Below are positions 1-6,367 of a stretch of 8,645 bases of DNA, one piece after another. Below the pieces are notes generated by a model. That model was not told the origin of the DNA. It made no database searches and saw only the letters and a program-made list of their open reading frames with translations. Every line of letters begins with the position of its first letter. Position 1 is the first letter of the stretch. The translations under genes and the position numbers were made by a program. Source of the DNA: Chloroflexota bacterium (GTDB lineage Bacteria; Chloroflexota; Dehalococcoidia; Lucifugimonadales; JACPCL1); NCBI GenBank assembly GCA_016210375.1, contig JACQUH010000107.1, positions 1 to 8,645 on the forward strand, given 5' to 3'.

Positions 1-45
1 GCCTTAGATTCTTCGCCTGACTGCCGTCATGGCTCAGAATGACAA
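1..45. repeat. dispersed intergenic repeat, TCATTCTGAG...GAAGAATCT type
   Basis: Read on the minus strand, this stretch runs from a TGTCATTCTGAG end to a CGAAGAATCT end, with a short GTCAT/ATGAC inverted repeat inside. From memory, sequences with these two ends occur as abundant intergenic repeats in several bacterial groups, including Chloroflexota. It lies just after the stop of the HAS-barrel gene and runs off the left edge. Its position suggests the transcription unit may end here, but there is no T-run typical of an intrinsic terminator. Confidence 0.45.
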
Positions 46-50
46 TATCA

Positions 51-659
51 TCACGTGTGCAATCCCTGCAAAATCCCTTGCAGCCGCTGCAAGTCCCGGG
101 CCAGCAGGCGGGCAAGCTGGCGTCCCGCGGCCAGCAGGAACGCCTGGGGGTCCGGGTGGGCCGTCGCCGCCTGGCGCAAGAAGGCAGCGGCCACCTGGTC
201 CGCCAGGGCAGGGCCGACGCCGTTGGCGCTGCCGGAGAACAGCAGAGGCAGGAAGTCCAGGCGCTGGGTAAAGGCGCGCACCTCCTCCGGGGCACAGGCC
301 AGGACGAAGGCGTGGATGCGCGGCGGCGATGGCGGCAGGCCGTAGCGCAGGCTTCCCGCGTCCCTGTAGCCCACAATAGCCGCCTGGAACTGGGTGTGCA
401 GCAGCCTGGGCAACTGGGGGTTCTCCGCGTAGATGGCCGCTTCGTCGGGGAGGCCCTGGCCCCGGGGAAATGGCTTCCGCGAGGGGTCCACGCCCTCGGT
501 CACCACGTTGCAGACGACGGCGTAGGCGGGGGCGTCGCCGCCGGTGCGCACCAGCGCCCCCAGGGATGCGGCGCCGTACAGCTCATAGCAGTGGGCCGTG
601 AACTGCGCGCTGGCCGTGGCGATGACCTCGCCGAGGGGGGAGGAGGAGGCTTGCGTCAC
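51..659 (-). CDS. HAS-barrel domain protein of the HerA/NurA DNA-end-processing system
   Basis: This 202-residue protein resembles the stand-alone HAS-barrel (HerA-ATP synthase barrel) proteins encoded beside nurA and herA in bacteria. The small beta barrel (about residues 10-100) is thought to support assembly of, or contacts with, the HerA translocase ring. Recognisable parts are a VVTEGVDPSRKP strand-turn (52-63), the signature ENPQLPRLL (79-87) followed by IVGY, and PPRIHAFV (112-119). An alanine- and leucine-rich helical tail runs from about 150 to the end. The start is a GTG at 659; upstream is AGGA about 10 nt away, lying over the end of the DUF262 gene, whose stop is only 12 nt upstream, so translation is probably coupled. 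GC content returns to the high level of nurA. No ATPase motif is present, so it cannot act as HerA itself. The family call rests on motif memory, not on a search. Confidence 0.72.
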   Translation of the reverse strand: MTQASSSPLGEVIATASAQFTAHCYELYGAASLGALVRTGGDAPAYAVVCNVVTEGVDPSRKPFPRGQGLPDEAAIYAENPQLPRLLHTQFQAAIVGYRDAGSLRYGLPPSPPRIHAFVLACAPEEVRAFTQRLDFLPLLFSGSANGVGPALADQVAAAFLRQAATAHPDPQAFLLAAGRQLARLLARDLQRLQGILQGLHT

Positions 660-671
660 GGCAAATATTTC

Positions 672-2354
672 CTATTCCTCTGCTGGTACTAATTGACGTT
701 CGGCTACTTCGGGATCTTCGTAGTCTTCAAGAGTGGGTACCTGGCCGCGATCATCTATAGCTTGGTAGATCACCCGCTTTGAAAGTTCTTTTGCTATTGC
801 GTTACATCGTTGGTCAAGGAAGCGATCATAGTTGTCTTCCCACACACCGAATTTCTCTAAGACGATTAGATGTGTAGACATCGTTCGGGCAAGACCCGCA
901 TTCTCCTTTTTGTATTTCCGCATGTAGTCAGACGGCTTCCTATCTCTGATCTCACGTTTGTTTAAGAATTCATCTACCAGCGTTATGTTGCCTATATGAT
1001 TTGCCTGATGGTCGTCCTCCCCAAGGCGTCTGAGGTAAGCTCTCGGGAAGAAGTGATGATAGTTCCGGCTGTTTGCTTGTTTCAGCCAGTCGTTGCTGAT
1101 ATTCACTTCAGCATTGTCAAGGAATGACCGTGGATGTCTCGCCGCCAGGAGACATAGGATGGCTTTTACGAAGCTCCTTCCGGTCTTGAATTCGCCGTTC
1201 TCAAGGATGAACTCTTTGCGAGTGTCCACTGGGTAATCATATTGCGGGAGCTTTCCTTCAAGAATGGTGTCTATCCTTTTGACATCCTGAGAAACGCGTG
1301 TTTCCAGGGACTGAGAGTAGTAACCACCGAGAGAAACCCGCCAAAAGAGGTCTTGGAGATGCTGCTGCATGTCTCCGGTGGGACGGTCGGCATGGCGGGA
1401 AAAGAAATACGCAAAGGGAACCAGGAGACTGTTGTATGGGAGCAGTTGAGAGACGGGAATCCTGAATACCTGCCTGAAATAGTCCACAGCTGCTCTAATT
1501 GCCTCAACAGCAGCAGGCCAGGCATTAATGAAACGCCCCTTGTCAAGACGCAGGATTTCTCTCTTAGAACACTCTTTGACCATTATCGCCGAAATGGCCT
1601 GCAAGATAACGATATCCGGTATGGTTCCGTATCCCGCATCAGAAAGAGCGGCTAATAACTCACTCGTTTTCTCAGCAAGATCGAAGGCTGGTTCAACGCT
1701 ATATGTTTTGGCGACCATGATTTCAAAAACAGAAAGGGGCTGTCCGAAGACATTTAGGCGCGTGAAAATCTCAGTCGCGACGTCAATAGGAGCCTCCGGG
1801 ACAAGAATCACCGAGAAGTTGTATCCCTCAAGGGTCCTCTTGTACCTCTGCATTTTGGTGTGGTATTGCTCAGGAAATCTTGCCAATGTGGTAAATTCAG
1901 CACTTAGAAGGTCGCTCACGCTTATGAAAGATAACGGTAGCTTGTTTGATACGTCATTCAGGACGATGTCTCCGTCGTTGCCCACTTCAAGGTCAATATA
2001 CATCTTGGAGAAATCATCAATTTGGCCTCCTCTCTCAATTTTGAGTCCCTTCACAGTGACAAACAATGTAGTGAGCCGTTGCTGCCCATCAAGGACGTAA
2101 TGGATATAGTCACCTTTCGGAGTTGGTGGGAGTTCAATGCCGCCCAAATTACGGATTGAGCGAAGCTCATCTTTGGTTCTCCAAAAGATAAACGTACCAA
2201 TCGGGTATCCCTTGAGCAGACTATCAAGCAATTTGGTAGATTTCTTTAGGTCCCAAACGAAGGCCCTTTGAAACTGGGGAATCTTGATAGCTCCGGTTTC
2301 AATCTGGTGGATTAGCGTTCCAAAGGGTTGGGCCAATGGTTGCGGCTGTTGCAT
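672..2354 (-). CDS. DUF262/DUF1524 (GmrSD-like) predicted restriction endonuclease
   Basis: This 560-residue protein has the two-part architecture of single-chain GmrSD-like enzymes, which are type IV restriction and anti-phage nucleases. The N-terminal DUF262 domain shows IPQFQRAFVW (25-34), LLDSLLKGYPIGTFIFW (42-58) and YVLDGQQRLTTLF (86-98). The DGQQR at 89-93 is the family hallmark, linked to nucleotide hydrolysis and DNA handling. The C-terminal DUF1524 domain is a His-Me finger (HNH-type) nuclease with HHFFP (433-437), NHIGNITLV (452-460) and an NKRE...RKPSDY segment (465-477). All the motifs I would require are intact, so the enzyme should be active. The ATG at 2354 is preceded by GGAG with 8-nt spacing. 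The gene lies 27 nt after DUF433 and 12 nt before the HAS gene. Its GC is clearly lower than its neighbours (24/60 at 1981-2040), which points to horizontal acquisition. Related proteins include GmrSD, SspE and BrxU; the target modification cannot be told from sequence. Confidence 0.9.
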   Translation of the reverse strand: MQQPQPLAQPFGTLIHQIETGAIKIPQFQRAFVWDLKKSTKLLDSLLKGYPIGTFIFWRTKDELRSIRNLGGIELPPTPKGDYIHYVLDGQQRLTTLFVTVKGLKIERGGQIDDFSKMYIDLEVGNDGDIVLNDVSNKLPLSFISVSDLLSAEFTTLARFPEQYHTKMQRYKRTLEGYNFSVILVPEAPIDVATEIFTRLNVFGQPLSVFEIMVAKTYSVEPAFDLAEKTSELLAALSDAGYGTIPDIVILQAISAIMVKECSKREILRLDKGRFINAWPAAVEAIRAAVDYFRQVFRIPVSQLLPYNSLLVPFAYFFSRHADRPTGDMQQHLQDLFWRVSLGGYYSQSLETRVSQDVKRIDTILEGKLPQYDYPVDTRKEFILENGEFKTGRSFVKAILCLLAARHPRSFLDNAEVNISNDWLKQANSRNYHHFFPRAYLRRLGEDDHQANHIGNITLVDEFLNKREIRDRKPSDYMRKYKKENAGLARTMSTHLIVLEKFGVWEDNYDRFLDQRCNAIAKELSKRVIYQAIDDRGQVPTLEDYEDPEVAERQLVPAEE

Positions 2355-2381
2355 GGTATAGTCTCCATCGTTCGGTACAAC

Positions 2382-2630
2382 CTATGAATACAAGGAACCG
2401 GTAAGAGGCAGAACCTGCTCTTGGGCAAGCGCTGCGCCGTAGGCGATAGCCGCGCGGATGTCCTCTACGGCAAGGGTTGGGTATTCTGCAATAATCTCCC
2501 TTTCTGACATGCCTGCTGCAAGGCAATCCAGGATGATGCTGACCATGATGCGCGTGCCACGAATGCACGCCTGTCCGTGGCAAATCTCAGGGTTAATTGA
2601 GATGCGGGTGAGCAGGTCTTGTCTTGCCAT
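2382..2630 (-). CDS. DUF433 protein (VapB-like antitoxin / small DNA-binding protein)
   Basis: This 82-residue protein is a typical DUF433 member. It shows the pattern I-x-Pro-x-I-C-H-G-x-x-C-I-R-G-T-R-I (about residues 11-28), then IILDCLAAGMSEREIIAEYP (32-51) and an alanine-rich helix EDIRAAIAYGAAL. DUF433 proteins have a winged-helix-like DNA-binding fold and are commonly paired with a DUF5615 PIN-like RNase toxin as antitoxin. Here no DUF5615 gene follows; the next gene is the DUF262 endonuclease 27 nt downstream. It may therefore be an orphan left from a toxin-antitoxin pair, or a repressor of the restriction gene. The ATG at 2630 has a strong GGAGG (2638-2642) with 7-nt spacing, and a promoter-like sequence lies just upstream. 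Local GC is moderate (30/60 at 2461-2520), like DUF262 and unlike nurA. Confidence 0.88.
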   Translation of the reverse strand: MARQDLLTRISINPEICHGQACIRGTRIMVSIILDCLAAGMSEREIIAEYPTLAVEDIRAAIAYGAALAQEQVLPLTGSLYS

Positions 2631-2654
2631 CGCTGTGCCTCCATACCTGCCACG

Positions 2655-2682
2655 ATTGTAGCACGCTCGACGTCTCAGTCAG
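2655..2682 (-). promoter_or_regulatory. sigma70-like promoter for the DUF433-DUF262 pair
   Basis: On the minus strand there is a -35 CTGACT (2682-2677), a 16-bp spacer and a -10 TACAAT (2660-2655, five of six consensus bases). Transcription would start near 2648, giving a leader of about 18 nt that still contains the GGAGG at 2642-2638. It would allow the two-gene insert, and the HAS gene behind it, to be expressed independently of selB-nurA. Confidence 0.5.
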
Positions 2683-2701
2683 GATAAGCAAGAGAGCATC
2701 T

Positions 2702-2728
2702 CTTCCACTAACTAGCGGTTAATGGAAG
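2702..2728 (-). other. imperfect hairpin downstream of nurA
   Basis: CTTCCA (2702-2707) pairs with TGGAAG (2723-2728), and TAAC (2709-2712) pairs with GTTA (2718-2721). One C/A mismatch lies between the two helices, and the loop is TAGCG. It sits 14 nt after the nurA stop and before the DUF433 promoter, where a transcript end or mRNA-stabilising structure would be expected. There is no T-run, so a classical intrinsic terminator is not supported. Confidence 0.35.
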
Positions 2729-2742
2729 TAGAGCAGGGACTG

Positions 2743-3966
2743 TTACACCCACCGCGTTCTCTTGCTCCAGGCCTTGCCGGAAGTATAGACGGGCAGGCGG
2801 CTGCCTGCTAGCGCCTCCTCCACCATCTGGCAGAACAGCTCCCGCTCATGGCCGTTGATGACTGCCTGCTCGTGGGCCTCCATGATGGCGGCGGGATAAC
2901 CCAAGCCCCGGCGGCACTGGTCCAGGACGGCGGCGTGGGCCAGGTCCAGCAACGCGTCGTTGTTGGCAACCCAGGCGGGCACCTCCACCCGTGCGATCTC
3001 GTCGCCGGCGTTCAGGTAGAAGAAGCTGACCTCGTGCCCCTGGTAGAAGCGCTCCACGATAGAGGAGGCGCTCTCAAAGAGGGCGGAGCGCTCACCGGGC
3101 GCGAGTGTCTGGGCCATGAGGTCGCGGTCCAGCAGGCCGCCGACGTTGTCGCAGGGGCGGTCGCCCGCCCGCAGGTGTCCGCAATACTGGTCGCACTGGG
3201 GAGCAGGGTAGGGGCAGTGGGCCAGGCGCAGAGCGTTGGCGACGCCGGCGCTGGAGGGAAGGCTGACATAGGCGGCCAGGGCCAGCGGGCCTTTGTCGTT
3301 CAGGGCTTGCAGGCGGGCCAGGGCGGGAATGAGGCGCTCCTCCAGTAGAGTGCGGCGTATCTCGTCGGGGTACTGCTGGTCCGCCGGCCCCCAGAGGATA
3401 AGGGAGCCGTCAATGAGCGCCAGCGTGGGCAGCCTGTCCCGATACAATCGGGAGGCGTCGCCCGCCGTGTCCTCGGCCAGCTCCGCCAGAGCGACGACCT
3501 CGTCAATGGAGCGCTGGATGCCCATAAGCGGGCCTTCCAGGGGGTACTCCTGGGCCGTCTGGGGAACCTTCAGGGAGAGGGAGTCGCCGGTATAGAGGGT
3601 AGGGGTGCTTTCCAGGCGTGCGCCGGGGTTCTGGCCGTACTGAAGCATGACCTTGCTGATGTTGACCAGGGCGCAGCGGGCCGCCAGGTGGCGCTCCACG
3701 TCTATGTGGGAGCCATCGGTGGCCAGGGCGCGGTAGTCGGACGGCGCGGCGGGGGCAGCGAAATGGGCCGAAGGGCTCGCCGGCAGGCGTGGCGCAGGCC
3801 AGGCGAAGCGTCCGGCGTCGTGCTTGCGGTTCAGGGCGTGACCGTCGGCGGAGGCGAGGGTCTGGAGGGCGAGCAGAAGACGTTGGGCGCGGTCCTGGCC
3901 CTGCGCCTGGAGGTCTGCGGCCAGGGCGTCTATCTGCTGGGAGACGCTATCAAGGTTAAGGGGCAT
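2743..3966 (-). CDS. nurA: NurA-family 5'-3' nuclease (DNA double-strand break repair)
   Basis: NurA is a metal-dependent nuclease with an RNase H-like core that works with the HerA translocase to resect DNA ends. From the ATG at 3966 the protein has 407 residues. It shows LATDGSHIDVERH (81-93) with the first catalytic Asp (D84), LALIDGSLILWGP (182-194) with D186, EIARVEVPAWV (323-333), and the C-terminal GYPAAIMEAHEQAVIN (356-371) typical of the family. A coiled N-terminal region (1-40) precedes the core. Four cysteines (C251, C258, C262, C272) form a compact cluster that could bind zinc or an Fe-S cluster. An upstream in-frame start at 4014 would add 16 residues (MVPLPFREGGPRGLGI) that are only the translation of a palindromic repeat, so I prefer 3966. 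The gene follows selB by 109 bp. Its usual HAS-barrel partner is displaced by the DUF433-DUF262 insert. Confidence 0.88.
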   Translation of the reverse strand: MPLNLDSVSQQIDALAADLQAQGQDRAQRLLLALQTLASADGHALNRKHDAGRFAWPAPRLPASPSAHFAAPAAPSDYRALATDGSHIDVERHLAARCALVNISKVMLQYGQNPGARLESTPTLYTGDSLSLKVPQTAQEYPLEGPLMGIQRSIDEVVALAELAEDTAGDASRLYRDRLPTLALIDGSLILWGPADQQYPDEIRRTLLEERLIPALARLQALNDKGPLALAAYVSLPSSAGVANALRLAHCPYPAPQCDQYCGHLRAGDRPCDNVGGLLDRDLMAQTLAPGERSALFESASSIVERFYQGHEVSFFYLNAGDEIARVEVPAWVANNDALLDLAHAAVLDQCRRGLGYPAAIMEAHEQAVINGHERELFCQMVEEALAGSRLPVYTSGKAWSKRTRWV

Positions 3967-3969
3967 GAT

Positions 3970-4015
3970 ACCTAATCCCCTTGGTCCCCCTTCCCTGAAG
4001 GGAAGGGGGACCAAG
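3970..4015. repeat. perfect hairpin repeat forming the nurA leader
   Basis: A 16-bp stem, CTTGGTCCCCCTTCCC (3980-3995) with its exact complement at 4000-4015, encloses a TGAA loop. With the preceding ACCTAATCCCC (3970-3980) it matches the left end of the mobile element at 6696-6723, apart from small differences. On the minus strand it ends 13 nt before the nurA ATG. The only Shine-Dalgarno-like run (AAGGGG) straddles its base, so folding could affect nurA translation. Confidence 0.75.
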
Positions 4016-4045
4016 CTATTTCAGGGGACACCACTGTTACCCCGG

Positions 4046-4067
4046 CAGTCCCGATGCATCGGGACTG
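4046..4067. repeat. 22-bp perfect palindrome between selB and nurA
   Basis: CAGTCCCGATG at 4046-4056 is followed at once by its exact reverse complement at 4057-4067. As RNA it would fold into a 9-bp stem with a TGCA loop. It begins 10 nt after the selB stop region on the minus strand. It could be a dimeric protein-binding site, a REP-like repeat or a transcript-end structure; there is no T-run on either side. Confidence 0.6.
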
Positions 4068-4075
4068 TACCTTCC

Positions 4076-5938
4076 CTACCGCAGCACCCGATCGTCACCC
4101 ACGCGGCGGGTGATGCGGCGCTGGTCCAGGTGCTCCATGAGGGCCAGGGCGTACTTGCGGCTGGTGCCAAAGGTATCGCGCACCTGGGCCACGGTGATCT
4201 TGCCTTCGGCCGTCAGGTGGGCCAGGATACGGTCCACCATCTCCTGGTAGGCGGTGGCTGAGAAGACAACCGAGTCGCTGACCTTCACCACCTTGCCTTC
4301 CTCCACCAGGACGTTCAGCAGGTCAGGCTCTGGCGGCTCTGCCGTAGGCGGCGAGAAAGGCTCCGATCCCAGCAGGCGGACGTAGTCGTCCAGGCGGCGG
4401 CGCTGCTCCGGCGTCACGGCTATCTCGTGCTCCGGCAGCCGCACCGACGCCTCCCTTTCCACCAGGATGCCCTCGTGGGCAAGGCGCTCCAGGGCCAGGG
4501 CCGAGGCGCCCCCTGCCAGGCCCAGCTTGCTCCGCAGCTCCTCCCTGGGCATCCCTTGCCGCAGGGGAAACTGGCGGTGGTACGCCGAGAGGGCTGCCAT
4601 TGCCCGCTCTGTCATCTGCGTCCACAGGGAGGCGGTCAGCAGGAGCGCCTCCCCCTGGGGGCCGTCGGCTCCAAGGGACACGAGGGCGCCCCGTTCCAGG
4701 AGCGCCTGGGCGAGGGACCGCGCCTCGTCCAGGGAAAGGTTGGTGCGCTGGGCCAGGGCGGGCAATGGCATTGGCCCCCAGGTGTCCAGGGCCTCGGCCA
4801 GCAGGTCTGCGCCTGAGCCGCCCTCCAGCACCTCCAGCCGGCTCAGGGTGGGGGCATGAAAGCGGCGGTGCCGTCGGGCATGGGCGTCCACAACGTTGCC
4901 GCCGCCCAGGGTGGTATCGGGCGAGCGAATGACGAAGTAGTCGCCTTTCACCACGGCCACGGGTTCCTCCAGACGCACCTGGGCCCAACCCGTCTCGCCC
5001 GCCATGAGTTGCTCTCTGTCCAGGAGACGCACCCGGGCGATGGACTCGCTGGCGCCGGTATGGAAGGTAACGGCCGCGTTGTGGCGTAGGGGCCGTGGAG
5101 CGTCGGCTACCAGGCGCAGGCGCACATCCAAGGCGTCGGTAGGCTTGAGCCAGCCGGGGATGGTCAGCACGTCGCCCCGCCGTATCTCTTCGTGGGATAC
5201 GCCGGCCAGGTTCACGGCGGTGCGAGTACCAGGCAGGGCGACCTCTTCGCTCTTGCGGTGGGTCTGAAGGCCCCGGATGCGCGCCCCTTTCCGGGCCAGC
5301 ACGAGCTCCACCTCCTGCCCTGTGTGCAGGGAGCCATCGGTCAGCGTCCCCGTGACCACGGAGCCAAAGCCAGTGATGACGAAGGAGCGGTCTATGGGAA
5401 GCCGGGGACGGCCGGTGTCCCGGCGGGGCGTCGCCTCCGAGAGCACCCTGTCCATGGTGGCCACCAGGTCCGGCAAGCCCTCCCGGGTGAAGGAAGAGAC
5501 GGGCACGATGGGCGACCCCTGCAGGGTTGTGCCGGCCAGGGTCTCCTCCACCTCGGCGGCCACCAGCTCCAGCCAGTCCACCTCCACCAGGTCCCGTTTG
5601 GTCAGGGCAACGATACCCCGTTTCACCTGGAGGATATCCAGGATGGCCAGATGCTCCCTGGTCTGGGGCATCACCGATTCGTCGGCGGCGATGACCAGGA
5701 GGGCCATGTCAATGCCCCCAACGCCGGCTAGCATGTTCTTGATGAACCGCTCGTGCCCTGGCACGTCCACGATGCTGACCTCGCGGCCGCTGGGCAGCCG
5801 CAGCCAGGCAAAGCCCAGGTCAATAGTCATGCCCCGCTCCTTCTCCTCTCGGAGGCGGTCGGGGTCAATGCCCGTGAGGGCCTTCACCAGGGTAGACTTG
5901 CCGTGGTCAACGTGGCCTGCCGTGCCGATAACAAACAT
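4076..5938 (-). CDS. selB: selenocysteine-specific translation elongation factor SelB
   Basis: SelB is a GTPase that delivers selenocysteinyl-tRNA to ribosomes halted at UGA by binding a SECIS hairpin in the mRNA. From the ATG at 5938 it has 620 residues, a normal length. The G domain has GHVDHGKST (8-16), ERGMTID (34-40), DVPGHE (58-63) and TKRD (113-116). EF-Tu-like beta-barrel domains follow to about 350, including ITGFGSVVTGTLTDG. C-terminal winged helices end with FGTSRKYALALMEHLDQRR, the SECIS-binding domain signature. The reading frame stays open 253 codons upstream, but that part is low-complexity translation of hairpin repeats and carries no SelB homology. AGGGA lies about 8 nt before the chosen ATG. 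It is the first gene of the minus-strand run, ahead of nurA. No selA, selD or tRNA-Sec gene is seen in the window. Confidence 0.95.
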   Translation of the reverse strand: MFVIGTAGHVDHGKSTLVKALTGIDPDRLREEKERGMTIDLGFAWLRLPSGREVSIVDVPGHERFIKNMLAGVGGIDMALLVIAADESVMPQTREHLAILDILQVKRGIVALTKRDLVEVDWLELVAAEVEETLAGTTLQGSPIVPVSSFTREGLPDLVATMDRVLSEATPRRDTGRPRLPIDRSFVITGFGSVVTGTLTDGSLHTGQEVELVLARKGARIRGLQTHRKSEEVALPGTRTAVNLAGVSHEEIRRGDVLTIPGWLKPTDALDVRLRLVADAPRPLRHNAAVTFHTGASESIARVRLLDREQLMAGETGWAQVRLEEPVAVVKGDYFVIRSPDTTLGGGNVVDAHARRHRRFHAPTLSRLEVLEGGSGADLLAEALDTWGPMPLPALAQRTNLSLDEARSLAQALLERGALVSLGADGPQGEALLLTASLWTQMTERAMAALSAYHRQFPLRQGMPREELRSKLGLAGGASALALERLAHEGILVEREASVRLPEHEIAVTPEQRRRLDDYVRLLGSEPFSPPTAEPPEPDLLNVLVEEGKVVKVSDSVVFSATAYQEMVDRILAHLTAEGKITVAQVRDTFGTSRKYALALMEHLDQRRITRRVGDDRVLR

Positions 5939-5967
5939 GGGGGCATCCCTGGACAGGTTGTGAAGCC

Positions 5968-5996
5968 AGGATAGCACGGGCCATCGGGAGGAGCAA
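5968..5996 (-). promoter_or_regulatory. possible weak promoter of selB
   Basis: On the minus strand, TTGCTC (5996-5991) and TATCCT (5973-5968) are separated by 17 bp, and transcription would start about 22 nt before the selB ATG. Only the TTG of the -35 and four bases of the -10 match consensus, so this is a candidate only. Confidence 0.3.
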
Positions 5997-6003
5997 TTGG
6001 AGG

Positions 6004-6151
6004 GCAGGAAGGCGTCCCTTTTGCTTTCGGGTGGTCTGGATCCCCCCGACTGAAGTCGGGGGTTGGTGAACTTAAAACCTGGCACTTCAGTGCCAGGGGA
6101 TGGTACCACCACTACAAAGCAAACAGAACCGCAGGAAGGCGTCCCTTTTGC
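6004..6151. repeat. exact 21-bp direct repeats flanking a hairpin pair
   Basis: The same 21 bases (beginning GCAGGAAGGCG and ending CCCTTTTGC) occur at 6004-6024 and 6131-6151, 127 bp apart. Between them lie the two TGAA/TTCA-loop hairpins. The second copy is also the left arm of a longer inverted repeat. The arrangement suggests a duplicated or mobile intergenic unit upstream of selB, not coding sequence. Confidence 0.7.
6043..6097. repeat. REP-like hairpin doublet with TGAA/TTCA loops
   Basis: The first hairpin is CCCCCGAC-TGAA-GTCGGGGG (6043-6062). The second is CCTGGCAC-TTCA-GTGCCAGG (6078-6097). Both have perfect 8-bp stems. Their loops are reverse complements, so the two units face opposite ways across a 15-bp spacer. 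This is the layout of REP doublets mobilised by single-strand (Y1) transposases; that link is an inference, since no transposase gene is in the window. Confidence 0.65.
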
Positions 6152-6177
6152 CTGTTTTTCAGGCTGGTTTCCTGCGG
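6129..6177. repeat. nested inverted repeat
   Basis: CCGCAGGAA (6129-6137) pairs with TTCCTGCGG (6169-6177). Inside, GCCTG (6150-6154) pairs with CAGGC (6160-6164) across a TTTTT loop. A CTGAAGTC motif at 6178-6185 follows at once and recalls the TGAA loop of the neighbouring hairpins. The function is unknown; it lies in the region between the divergent selB and 6368 genes. Confidence 0.5.
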
Positions 6178-6263
6178 CTGAAGTCGGCATCGTTTGTGTT
6201 TGCAAACCTGAAATTTCAAGGCGGACGACGGCGAAAAGGGCGCGAACACGACGCTTTGTCAGA

Positions 6264-6292
6264 TTGACAGCGACGAGGAAGGGGTGTATTGT
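6264..6292 (+). promoter_or_regulatory. sigma70-like promoter of the 91-residue membrane protein gene
   Basis: A perfect -35 TTGACA (6264-6269), an optimal 17-bp spacer and a -10 TATTGT (6287-6292, four of six) are present. Transcription would begin near 6299, leaving a leader of about 70 nt before the ATG at 6368. This is the best promoter match in the window. Confidence 0.6.
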
Positions 6293-6367
6293 GAACGCCC
6301 TCTGGAGCAAGCGATGCGTGCCTTCCCCCAAAAGGCCTGGGGGCGCCCTGTCAGAAGGAGGACTGCC

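Noticed and set aside
39..692. Plus-strand frame of 217 codons antisense to the HAS gene
   Set aside because: It has a biased Gly/Arg/Gln composition and no motifs, whereas the minus strand shows coherent HAS-barrel motifs. It is an antisense shadow.
5939..6260. tRNA-Sec gene (selC) next to selB
   Set aside because: I found no tRNA-like cloverleaf with a UCA anticodon and long variable arm. The stems here are short REP-like hairpins.
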